Origin: Bacteroidales bacterium | GTDB taxonomy: Bacteria > Bacteroidota > Bacteroidia > Bacteroidales > VadinHA17 | DNA length: 64,000 nucleotides | Direction: 5' to 3' | Assembly: GCA_003142255.1 (NCBI GenBank) | Contig: PLLO01000003.1 | Location: forward strand, 1-64,000 | Part shown: in pieces, positions 44,300-52,252 of the stretch | How the letters are laid out: each line of letters opens with the position of its first letter | Numbering within the stretch: position 1 is the first letter of the stretch | Program-made: the position numbers and the translations under genes | Notes under the pieces: generated by a model | What the model saw: only the letters and a program-made list of their open reading frames with translations | What the model was told of the DNA's origin: nothing | The model's database searches: none

Positions 44300-45403
44300 A
44301 TGAAGAATACCGCATTTACTGAATTCCACGAAGAAGCGGGAGCAAGGATGGTCCCGTTTGCAGGCTACAACATGCCGCTGGAATATACCGGGATAAACGA
44401 TGAACATCTCAATGTAAGAACAGGAATAGGCGTTTTTGATGTCTCTCACATGGGCGAGTTCTGGGTTACCGGACCTCATGCCCTTGCATTTCTCCAGCAT
44501 ATTACTTCGAATGATGTTTCCGCACTCGTTGATGGCAAGGTTCAGTACTCATGCTTTCCAAACGGTAAAGGAGGAATTGTCGACGACCTTCTTGTTTACA
44601 GGTTCAATGCAACAAAATACCTTCTGGTCGTAAATGCAGCCAATACTGAAAAAGACTGGAACTGGTGCGTCAAGAATGCCCCGGCGTTCGGCCTTGTTTC
44701 GGGGAAAGATCTCGTGAATGCTTCGGATAATATTGCCCAGCTTGCCGTCCAGGGCCCCCTGGCGATGAAGGCAATGCAGAAGCTGACTAAAACTCCGATC
44801 ACCGGGATGGAATACTATACTTTCAAGGAAATCGATTTTGCGGGTATAAAAGATGTCATTCTTTCTACAACGGGTTATACCGGGGCGGGCGGTTGTGAGA
44901 TTTATGTGAAGAACAATGACGGTCCAAAACTCTGGAATGCAGTTTTTGAAGCCGGAGAAGAATTCGGAATAAAACCCACAGGACTGGCAGCTCGCGATAC
45001 TTTAAGGCTTGAAATGGGCTACTGTCTCTATGGCAACGATATTAATGATAATACATCACCGATAGAAGCAGGGCTGGGCTGGATAACAAAGTTTACCGGT
45101 TCAAAGGATTTTATCGATAAGGATCTTCTTCTGAAACAGAAAAATGAAGGAGTCGATAAAAAACTCAGGGGATTTGTAATGATCGACAGGGGAATACCCC
45201 GACAGCATTATGAAGTCGTTGATTCAAGTGGAAATATTATTGGCGAGGTGACTTCCGGCACCATGTCGCCCATGCTGAAGCAGGGAATCGGAATGGCATA
45301 CCTGGCAAAAGGTTTCTGGAAACCCGATACTGAGATTTTCATCAGGATAAGGAATAAAGACCTGAAGGCCAAGGTGGTGAACTTACCGTTTTACAATAAA
45401 TAA
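44300..45403 (+). CDS. gcvT: Glycine cleavage system aminomethyltransferase (T protein)
   Basis: This 367-residue T protein transfers the methylene group from the aminomethyl-lipoyl H protein to tetrahydrofolate. Family motifs are [31 protein letters not shown], [17 protein letters not shown] [29 protein letters not shown] and [17 protein letters not shown] with the catalytic Asp, then [21 protein letters not shown]. gcvH and gcvP are not in the window. Its stop overlaps the ATG of comB (taATG). Confidence 0.96.
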   Translation: MKNTAFTEFHEEAGARMVPFAGYNMPLEYTGINDEHLNVRTGIGVFDVSHMGEFWVTGPHALAFLQHITSNDVSALVDGKVQYSCFPNGKGGIVDDLLVYRFNATKYLLVVNAANTEKDWNWCVKNAPAFGLVSGKDLVNASDNIAQLAVQGPLAMKAMQKLTKTPITGMEYYTFKEIDFAGIKDVILSTTGYTGAGGCEIYVKNNDGPKLWNAVFEAGEEFGIKPTGLAARDTLRLEMGYCLYGNDINDNTSPIEAGLGWITKFTGSKDFIDKDLLLKQKNEGVDKKLRGFVMIDRGIPRQHYEVVDSSGNIIGEVTSGTMSPMLKQGIGMAYLAKGFWKPDTEIFIRIRNKDLKAKVVNLPFYNK

Positions 45404-46125
45404 TGGCGAAAAGGAACCTTGAAACATGTTTTTCACCTGCATTGTATGAAGCCGACCGGCATTCGGGTTCTGTTGTGGTGATCATTGACATACTTCGGGC
45501 TACATCTGCCATATGCACTGCTTTTGCCAACGGCGCATCATCAATTATTCCTGTTGAAACCGTCGAAGAGGCGAAAGAATATAAAAACCAGGGCTATCTT
45601 GTAGCAGCAGAGCGTGATGGCTATGTACTTGATTTTGCCGATTTCGGCAATTCACCTTTCAACTTTACAAGGGAAAAGGTTGAGGGAAAAACCATTGTGT
45701 ACAGCACTACCAACGGCACCACGATAATTAAGATGGCTTCATCGGCAGGAAAGATAGTGACAGGATCATTTCTGAATATCAGCGCACTTACCGAATGGAT
45801 CATTTCCCAGGAGAGCGATGTAGTGCTATTTTGCGCCGGGTGGAAGAACAGGTTCAATCTTGAGGATACGATCTGTGCCGGGGCAGTTGCAGAGAAGCTT
45901 ATGGCCACATCCCTTTATTCAACCATCTGCGATTCGACCCATGCTGCAATGGATCTCTGGTCGCTGGCAAAAAACGACCTTCAGGGCTATATTGAAAAAA
46001 CTGCACAACGAAGCCGACTGCGAGACAAGGGACTCGATGACTGCATAGAATTCTGCCTGACTGCCGATTTTACGAAAAAGATACCTGTAATTAAAAATGG
46101 GATTCTTGTTGATAATATTTTATAA
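45403..46125 (+). CDS. comB: ComB-like 2-phosphosulfolactate phosphatase
   Basis: This 240-residue protein is of the ComB family, which removes phosphate from 2-phosphosulfolactate in coenzyme M synthesis in methanogens. Homologues are widespread in bacteria that lack coenzyme M. Motifs are VVIIDILRATSAI, the PVETVEEA strand, AAERDG, DFGNSPFNF, YSTTNGTT and FCAGWKNRFNLEDTICAGA. It overlaps gcvT by one base. In this setting the substrate may be another phosphorylated sulfonate or a related compound. Confidence 0.9.
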   Translation: MAKRNLETCFSPALYEADRHSGSVVVIIDILRATSAICTAFANGASSIIPVETVEEAKEYKNQGYLVAAERDGYVLDFADFGNSPFNFTREKVEGKTIVYSTTNGTTIIKMASSAGKIVTGSFLNISALTEWIISQESDVVLFCAGWKNRFNLEDTICAGAVAEKLMATSLYSTICDSTHAAMDLWSLAKNDLQGYIEKTAQRSRLRDKGLDDCIEFCLTADFTKKIPVIKNGILVDNIL

Positions 46126-46175
46126 ATTGATAGTTTTAGTGTTAATTAATTAACAATACCTACCTCTTTTTATTA

Positions 46176-46183
46176 TATTTTTG
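46176..46183 (+). promoter_or_regulatory. -7 box upstream of serC
   Basis: TATTTTTG fits TAnnTTTG and lies 49 bases before the ATG. It starts a new transcription unit (serC to yggS). No matching -33 TTG is clear. Confidence 0.45.
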
Positions 46184-46232
46184 TCAAACCAGTGGGTCGT
46201 ATATATTAATTATTAATTGTAAAATACCAATT

Positions 46233-47303
46233 ATGAAAAAACACAATTTTTATGCAGGGCCTTCAATTCTCCCTCAGTACACGCTCGATAAGACAATTGA
46301 AGGAATTAAGGATTTTGCAGGTTCAGGGCTGTCTGTTCTTGAGATCTCTCACCGCAGCAAGGAATTTATTGCTTGCATGAACGATTCCATTGCGCTTGTC
46401 AAGGAGCTTCTTGAAGTGCCTTCAGGCTACCAGGTTATTTTTATAGGCGGCGGTGCCAGCATGCAGTTTGCTATGGTCCCGATGAATATGATGGAAAAGA
46501 AATCGGCTTACCTCGTTACAGGCGAGTGGGCAAGCAAGGCATTCAAGGAAGCAAAACTGTTTGGCGAAGCTGTTGAGGTTGCCTCATCCAAAGACAAAAA
46601 CTTTAATTATTTACCAAAAAATTATATAGTTCCTTCCGATGTCGATTATTTTCATGTTACCACGAACAATACTATCTTCGGAACAGAGCTGAAAAAAGAT
46701 CCTGACGTAAAAGTGCCTTTGATTGCCGACATGTCGTCAGATATCTTCAGCAGGCCTTTCGATGTTTCAAAATATTCGATCATTTATGCCGGTGCACAGA
46801 AAAACCTTGCTCCTGCGGGCGTAACCATGGTTATTATAAAAGAGGAAGTACTCGGCAAAGTTACACGTCCGATACCAACCATGTTGGACTACAGAACACA
46901 TATAAAGGCAGAGTCGATGTTCAATACTCCTCCGGTGTTTGCAGTTTTTGCAGCTCAGCAGACATTGACATGGCTTAAGAATATGGGCGGAGTGAAGGTC
47001 ATACAGAAGAAGAACATTGAAAAGGCAGCTATCCTTTACGACGAGATCGACAGGAACAAATTGTTCGTTCCTACAATTAAGGATGTTGAAGACAGGTCTC
47101 TGATGAATATATGTTTCATCATGGCAGACGCTTACAAAGAACTTGAAAAACCATTTGCCGAATTTGCAAAATCGAAAGGTATGATAGGCATTGAGGGACA
47201 CCGTTCCGTCGGAGGCTTCAGGGCTTCGACTTACAATGCCCTTCCGAAGGAGAGTGTGCAGGCGCTTGTTGATGTTATGAAAGAATTTGAAAAGAATAAT
47301 TAA
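46233..47303 (+). CDS. serC: Phosphoserine aminotransferase
   Basis: This 356-residue PLP enzyme makes O-phosphoserine from 3-phosphohydroxypyruvate and glutamate. It opens with [11 protein letters not shown] and has [25 protein letters not shown] and the PLP Lys in [14 protein letters not shown] (about 186-199). [16 protein letters not shown] lies near the end. It starts the run serC-serA-DUF1015, with 12-15 base gaps. Confidence 0.96.
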   Translation: MKKHNFYAGPSILPQYTLDKTIEGIKDFAGSGLSVLEISHRSKEFIACMNDSIALVKELLEVPSGYQVIFIGGGASMQFAMVPMNMMEKKSAYLVTGEWASKAFKEAKLFGEAVEVASSKDKNFNYLPKNYIVPSDVDYFHVTTNNTIFGTELKKDPDVKVPLIADMSSDIFSRPFDVSKYSIIYAGAQKNLAPAGVTMVIIKEEVLGKVTRPIPTMLDYRTHIKAESMFNTPPVFAVFAAQQTLTWLKNMGGVKVIQKKNIEKAAILYDEIDRNKLFVPTIKDVEDRSLMNICFIMADAYKELEKPFAEFAKSKGMIGIEGHRSVGGFRASTYNALPKESVQALVDVMKEFEKNN

Positions 47304-47315
47304 TAAAACCGAGAT

Positions 47316-48236
47316 ATGAAAATCCTTGTCGCAACAGAAAAAGCTTTTGCACCGGCTGCTATTAAGCTGATACGGGAAGTGACAGATGCTGCAGGCCACC
47401 AGCTTGCATTGCTTGAAAATTATAAAGATGTTTCGGAGCTCCTCGCTGCAGTTGCTGACGCCGATGCCATGATAGTCAGGAGCGACCTGGTCACTGCCCA
47501 GGTTCTCGATGCCGCGAAAAAGCTCAGGATAGTCGTAAGGGCAGGAGCAGGATATGACAACCTCGACCTTCCGGCATGCACTGCCCATAAGGTGGTGGCA
47601 ATGAACACACCCGGGCAGAACTCCAATGCAGTTGCAGAACTTGCTTTCGAAATGATGCTTTACCAGGCACGTGGCGGGTTCTCCGGTAAGTCGGGAAGCG
47701 AGCTCAGGGGAAAAACCCTGGGACTTCATGCTTTCGGCAATGTCGGAAAATATATGGCTGAGATAGCAAAGGGATTCGGCATGGATGTCTATGCATTTGA
47801 TCCGTTTGTAACTGAGGATGTGATGAAAAAATCAGGAGTCAAAGTATGCAAGAGCGTTGATGAGCTCTACTCGGCATGCCAGTATGTTTCGCTTCACATG
47901 CCGGCCAATGACAAGACGAAAAAATCAATTAACTATGAGCTTCTGAAGAAAATGCCTAAAGAAGCCGTACTGGTGAATACTGCAAGGAAAGAAGTGATTG
48001 ATGAGGAAGGGCTTCTTAAGATATTCGGGGAGAGACCCGACTTCAGGTACCTTTCCGATGTGGAGCCTGACTGCAAAGCTGTCTTCGAAGAAAAATACAA
48101 GGGAAAGTTCATCTTTACGGCTAAAAAGATGGGAGCCCAGACTGAAGAAGCAAACATCAATGCAGGTGTTGCAGCAGCAAGGCAGATAGTTGATTATTTC
48201 AAAACCGGAAACGAAAAATTCAAGTTAAATAAGTAG
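47316..48236 (+). CDS. serA: D-3-phosphoglycerate dehydrogenase, short form
   Basis: This 306-residue NAD-dependent dehydrogenase feeds serine synthesis. The Rossmann region has GKTLGLHAFGNVGKYMAEIA and AFDPF. NVTA-type sites include VRAGAGYDNLD with the catalytic Arg-side and VNTARKEVIDEEGL. There is no ACT or other regulatory domain. The usual catalytic His near the C-terminus is replaced: the segment reads FTAKKMGAQTEEANINAG, with Lys where His is expected, as I recall for Entamoeba/Bacteroidales-type enzymes. It lies between serC and the DUF1015 gene. Confidence 0.93.
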   Translation: MKILVATEKAFAPAAIKLIREVTDAAGHQLALLENYKDVSELLAAVADADAMIVRSDLVTAQVLDAAKKLRIVVRAGAGYDNLDLPACTAHKVVAMNTPGQNSNAVAELAFEMMLYQARGGFSGKSGSELRGKTLGLHAFGNVGKYMAEIAKGFGMDVYAFDPFVTEDVMKKSGVKVCKSVDELYSACQYVSLHMPANDKTKKSINYELLKKMPKEAVLVNTARKEVIDEEGLLKIFGERPDFRYLSDVEPDCKAVFEEKYKGKFIFTAKKMGAQTEEANINAGVAAARQIVDYFKTGNEKFKLNK

Positions 48237-48251
48237 AAATACATATTCTTA

Positions 48252-49502
48252 ATGGCAGTCGTCAGACCTTTCAGGGGATTGAGACCTCCCCGTGAAATAG
48301 CGAAAGACCTCGCATGTCTTCCCTATGATGTTATGAATACTGAAGAAGCTGCTGCAATGGCGGCAGGAAAAGAGTGTTCATTGCTTCATATCACGAGGGC
48401 AGAGATAGATCTGCCCGCAGGCACCGATATCCATTCCGAAGAGGTTTATAAAAAATCGGTCGATAATTTTACCCTCTGGCAGAAAAAAGGATGGCTCGTT
48501 CAGGATGAATCACCTTATTATTACATCTATGCGCAGACTATGGCAGGAAGGACCCAGCACGGTATTGCTGCCTGCGCTTCAGTCGATGATTACCTGGATG
48601 GCATCATTAAGAAGCATGAGCTTACCAGGCCCGATAAGGAACAGGACAGAATGGTCCATATAAGAGCCAACAATGCCAATATTGAGCCTGTTTTCTTTAC
48701 ATACCCTGCTGTGAGGGAGATAGATTCGATAGTGAAGAAAATCGTAAAGAAGGAGAAGCCTGAATATGATTTTACCGCTGAAGATGGTTTCAGCCACCAT
48801 TTCTGGGTCGTAAAGGACCCGGAAATTATAAGAAGGATCGGCAAACTTTTTACTGAGAAGGTCCCATTTACTTATGTCGCCGATGGACATCACCGTACTG
48901 CAGCTGCTGCCCTGGTAGGAAAGGAGAAGCGTGAAAAGAATCCGGCACACAACGGTTCCGAGGAGTATAACTTCTTCCTTGCAGTGCATTTCCCGGATGA
49001 CCAGCTTCGAATCATTGATTATAACAGGACCATAAAGGACCTTAACGGTCTCAGCGATGACGAGTTTCTTAAAAAGCTTGAAGCCGGATTTGTAATCAGG
49101 GAAAAAGGAGTCAAGACTTATAAGCCCCGCAGGCTTCATAACTTTTCGATGTACCTTGGAGGGAAATGGTTCTCTCTTACAGCTAAAAAGGAAACATATA
49201 ATGATGATGACCCGATCGGCGTTCTTGATGTCACCATACTTAATAACCTTGTTCTTACCCCTTTACTTGATATTCAGGATCTCAGGAGGTCGAAGAGGAT
49301 TGATTTCGTCGGAGGCATTAGAGGCCTTGGCGAGTTGAAGAAGAGAGTCGACAGCGGCGAGATGAAAGTTGCATTCGCACTTTATCCTGTGTCGATGAAG
49401 CAGCTGATAACGATTGCCGATTCCGGCAACATAATGCCGCCAAAGACTACATGGTTTGAACCCAAGCTCCGTAGCGGACTGGTGATTCATCTTCTGGAAT
49501 AA
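48252..49502 (+). CDS. DUF1015 family protein, serine-operon associated
   Basis: This 416-residue protein is of the DUF1015 family. It starts FRGLRPPREIAKDLACLPYDVMN, typical of the family. The central motif VADGHHRTAAAALVG (about 214-228) resembles the DGHHR or DGHTR motif of ParB/SerK-like proteins. Archaeal SerK is an ADP-dependent serine kinase of that superfamily. The gene directly follows serC and serA (15-base gap) and no SerB phosphatase is present here. A role in converting phosphoserine to serine is therefore attractive but unproven. The final segment LFxxRLRSGL-like FEPKLRSGLVIHLL closes the protein. Confidence 0.88.
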   Translation: MAVVRPFRGLRPPREIAKDLACLPYDVMNTEEAAAMAAGKECSLLHITRAEIDLPAGTDIHSEEVYKKSVDNFTLWQKKGWLVQDESPYYYIYAQTMAGRTQHGIAACASVDDYLDGIIKKHELTRPDKEQDRMVHIRANNANIEPVFFTYPAVREIDSIVKKIVKKEKPEYDFTAEDGFSHHFWVVKDPEIIRRIGKLFTEKVPFTYVADGHHRTAAAALVGKEKREKNPAHNGSEEYNFFLAVHFPDDQLRIIDYNRTIKDLNGLSDDEFLKKLEAGFVIREKGVKTYKPRRLHNFSMYLGGKWFSLTAKKETYNDDDPIGVLDVTILNNLVLTPLLDIQDLRRSKRIDFVGGIRGLGELKKRVDSGEMKVAFALYPVSMKQLITIADSGNIMPPKTTWFEPKLRSGLVIHLLE

Positions 49503-49515
49503 TCTATTCCCGCGC

Positions 49516-50184
49516 ATGAACGCCATTGGCGAAAATATTATTTCACTAAAACGGGAGTTGCCCTCCGGGGTGAAGCTGGTAGCAGTATCGAAGACCAAAC
49601 CGGTTAGTGATATCCTTCAGGCATATAACGCAGGACAAAGGATTTTCGGGGAGAACAGGGTTGGAGAATTACTAGCGAAGAAAGACCAACTTCCGGGAGA
49701 TATAGAATGGCACCTGATCGGACACCTCCAGACCAATAAGGTAAAAAGCATAATTTCTTTCGTGAGCCTCATACATTCTGTTGATTCATTCAGGCTGCTG
49801 AAAACAATAAATGATGAAGCTCTGAAGATGAGCAGGGTAGTCAGTTGCCTGCTTCAGTTTCACATCGCCACCGAAGAGACAAAATTCGGCTTCAGCATTG
49901 AAGAGGCGCTGAAGATGATGGATTCTGAAGAATTTTCAAATCTCAGATCAGTGAGGATCTGCGGGGTAATGGGAATGGCAACATTCACTGACGATAAAAA
50001 TCTGGTCAGCAGTGAATTCCGTTCACTGGCAGGTTATTTCAGATTGCTTAAAGAGCGATTTTTTAAGAATAACCCTGAATTCTGTGTAATATCGATGGGA
50101 ATGTCGGACGATTTCAGGATTGCGATCGGAGAGGGTAGCACTATGGTAAGGATAGGCAGCCTTATCTTCGGGAAAAGAAAATAA
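49516..50184 (+). CDS. YggS/PLPBP family pyridoxal-phosphate homeostasis protein
   Basis: This 222-residue PLP-binding protein has a TIM-barrel fold with the cofactor Lys in LVAVSKTKP (about 22-30). Further motifs are FGENRVGELLAK, WHLIGHLQTNKV, the SVDSFRLLKTIN helix, and SMGMSDDFRIAIGEGSTMVRIGSLIFG at the C-terminus. It has no known catalysis; it keeps PLP in balance. It follows the DUF1015 gene by 13 bases, and the upstream SerC uses PLP. Confidence 0.94.
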   Translation: MNAIGENIISLKRELPSGVKLVAVSKTKPVSDILQAYNAGQRIFGENRVGELLAKKDQLPGDIEWHLIGHLQTNKVKSIISFVSLIHSVDSFRLLKTINDEALKMSRVVSCLLQFHIATEETKFGFSIEEALKMMDSEEFSNLRSVRICGVMGMATFTDDKNLVSSEFRSLAGYFRLLKERFFKNNPEFCVISMGMSDDFRIAIGEGSTMVRIGSLIFGKRK

Positions 50185-50191
50185 AAGCCCA

Positions 50192-50707
50192 CTATTTCTC
50201 AAGGATGGAAATAAGCTCAAGAGTCAGGGTCTTTTTTTCATTTACCCAGGCTTTCGGTGAGTCTTTTATCGTTTTTATTAAATCATCCCTGCTTTCCCGG
50301 CTGATATTGGCAGCAGACCCCTCAATGACTGTCATGCTTTCTATGGTAGTAACATAATCTCCTTCGATAAAGATTTTTATCATATCCTCAATGAACCCGG
50401 AGTAATCGAGGCCGGATTGCCAGCACGACGATACAAGCATGCTTATTGTATCTCCATTCCAGGATTTCCGGATCTCCGCAACAATCTCACTCCTTGCCGA
50501 GAGGTCCTTGATATCATTGAAAAAGTCACTGATGGCCCTGAGAACGCTTTTGTCGTCTGATGCGTCAAAAGTTTCTGCAAGCAAACCGATAGCACCTTCA
50601 AAAGGCTCATCTTCCCTGAGGGATTTGATCGCCTGGACAATCTGCAATGAATTCTTTTTGCCAAGAACAATGGCAAGCTCCTTAAGCTTTTTATCTGATT
50701 TTATCAC
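50192..50707 (-). CDS. Helical protein of unknown function
   Basis: This 171-residue, all-helical, acidic protein has regularly spaced Leu/Ile positions (ELAIVLGKKNSLQIVQAIKSL, then FEGAIGLLAETFDASDDKSVL), suggesting HEAT-like repeats. The start is GTG at 50707; no ATG lies near. It is convergent with yggS. No family is recognised. The absence of signal peptide or membrane segments indicates a cytoplasmic protein. Confidence 0.65.
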   Translation of the reverse strand: MIKSDKKLKELAIVLGKKNSLQIVQAIKSLREDEPFEGAIGLLAETFDASDDKSVLRAISDFFNDIKDLSARSEIVAEIRKSWNGDTISMLVSSCWQSGLDYSGFIEDMIKIFIEGDYVTTIESMTVIEGSAANISRESRDDLIKTIKDSPKAWVNEKKTLTLELISILEK

Positions 50708-50825
50708 ACTAAATTATTTTAGGCAAAATTATAAATAGAGTCAATAACATGCTGCTCTTTTTGAAAAATAAAAATATTATACTAATTTAGTCCTGAATTA
50801 CGTTTGATAATTAAACATTTAAATC

Positions 50826-51743
50826 ATGAATAGAAATTACAGGTTTAGTTCAGTTATACTGGTGGTACTTATTCTGGTTACCAGTTTATTTACCGGTTGT
50901 AAAGGTGGAAAGAAATCCGTTGATCAGAGTGTAACGGTAAAGGTGCCACAGAATAATGCCGTAATATTACAGGATATTAAACAGGCTGAGAAGATTTTCA
51001 ATGCCTTACCATCTCCCATTGAATCAGCCCAGCTTATTAAATCGGCAGGAGCAAAGTTTGATGAAAAACTTCTGAACCCTGTCTCAAATGTCAACACTTA
51101 CGTGACAAATAAGGCTATGGCCCTTAACCTTGGCGTTTATACCTGCGACCTGAGCTTTGCCAGTATGTATGAGCAGACACAGCTGCTGATCGATTATATG
51201 AATGCAGCCAAGAAGATGGCCGACGGTCTCGGAATTCTTAAGGCAATTGAACAGGATGATATTGACAAGCTCGAGGAAAATATAAATAATGCAGATGTCA
51301 TTATGGAAGTTGTCTCCCAGACATTTATGAATTCCAATTCATATCTCCAGGATAACGGTCAGCCTGCAACCGCAGCCATGGTTCTTGTTGGCGGTTGGAT
51401 TGAAGGGCTTTATATCTCAACCCAGCTGATTGACATGAAAGAGTTCAACGGAAACAAACTCGTGGGAAGGATCATTGATCAGAAACTTTCAATTGATATT
51501 CTTCTTAATCTGCTCCAGAGCAGCAAAGGTAATCCTGCCGTTGATGAGCTGATAGTTCAGGTTGCCAAGCTTAGTGACGTTTTTAAGAAAATTTCAATTA
51601 AGTCCGGTCCTATCAGAACTGAATATGACGCCGCTTCCAATTCAACTATGCTGAAATCAGAGGTTAAAACTGATATGACTCCTGAAACTTTCAAAGAACT
51701 CTCGACAGTTGTTGCTGATATCAGAAATTCATTTGTAAAATAG
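50826..51743 (+). CDS. Lipoprotein of unknown function
   Basis: This 305-residue lipoprotein has signal MNRNYRFSSVILVVLILVTS and lipobox FTGC (Cys about 25). The mature protein is predicted mostly helical, with conserved-looking blocks NLGVYTCDLSFASMYEQTQ and MVLVGGWIEGLYISTQ. No family is recognised beyond a general likeness to conserved Bacteroidota envelope proteins. The next gene starts eight bases later, so the two form an operon of envelope proteins. Confidence 0.8.
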   Translation: MNRNYRFSSVILVVLILVTSLFTGCKGGKKSVDQSVTVKVPQNNAVILQDIKQAEKIFNALPSPIESAQLIKSAGAKFDEKLLNPVSNVNTYVTNKAMALNLGVYTCDLSFASMYEQTQLLIDYMNAAKKMADGLGILKAIEQDDIDKLEENINNADVIMEVVSQTFMNSNSYLQDNGQPATAAMVLVGGWIEGLYISTQLIDMKEFNGNKLVGRIIDQKLSIDILLNLLQSSKGNPAVDELIVQVAKLSDVFKKISIKSGPIRTEYDAASNSTMLKSEVKTDMTPETFKELSTVVADIRNSFVK

Positions 51744-51750
51744 ATATACC

Positions 51751-52194
51751 ATGAGAATATTTAAGACTTTACCGTTACTTGCATTATTCTTATTTGCCTT
51801 TAGTGGATCAGTTGATGCGCAATGCAAGGCTTTCGCAAAAAAGGAGTGCCTGCCTGAACTGGGCACTTATACCCACGACGGTAACTATCATGCAGCTGTA
51901 CTTGTCGAAGGGGAAGAAGCTGAATTGTATAAAACATTCTATTCCGACATGGAGTACAGGGTTGCTATCGTTGGAGAAGATAAGCTTCCTATGGTTGAAT
52001 TCAAGGTTCTCGATGCAAATAAGAATGTCCTTTATTCAAATAAAGAAAAGGATTATGCCAAGACGTGGGACTTTAAGCTCCAGTCGAGCCAGCAGCTCAA
52101 GTTCGTGGTAAAAGTATCGTCGTTCAACAAACCGGGCGACACACCTGCAAGCGGATGCGTGGCAATAATGTTCGGATTCAAGATGAAGAAATAA
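51751..52194 (+). CDS. Secreted beta-rich protein of unknown function
   Basis: This 147-residue protein has a signal peptide (about 1-24, SVDAQ). The mature domain starts with Cys-containing CKAFAKKECLPEL and continues with beta strands (YRVAIVGEDKLPMVEFKVLD, then LKFVVKVSSF). It ends with a CVAIMFGFKMKK strand. Cys residues at the start and end might pair. It is probably made with the upstream lipoprotein. No family is recognised. Confidence 0.75.
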   Translation: MRIFKTLPLLALFLFAFSGSVDAQCKAFAKKECLPELGTYTHDGNYHAAVLVEGEEAELYKTFYSDMEYRVAIVGEDKLPMVEFKVLDANKNVLYSNKEKDYAKTWDFKLQSSQQLKFVVKVSSFNKPGDTPASGCVAIMFGFKMKK

Positions 52195-52214
52195 TCTGTT
52201 TATCAGCATTATAT

Positions 52215-52248
52215 CGTAGAGCCGGATCTGAGATCCGGCTCTACTACG
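52215..52248. terminator. Hairpin between convergent genes
   Basis: gtagagccggatct (52216-52229) and agatccggctctac (52231-52244) form a perfect 14-bp palindrome between the plus-strand gene ending at 52194 and uvrA ending at 52253. There is no long T-run, so termination is probable rather than certain. Confidence 0.6.
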
Positions 52249-52252
52249 TATT

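Noticed and set aside
46767-47729. 320-residue minus-strand frame across serC and serA
   Set aside because: It spans two well-supported plus-strand genes and resembles no family.
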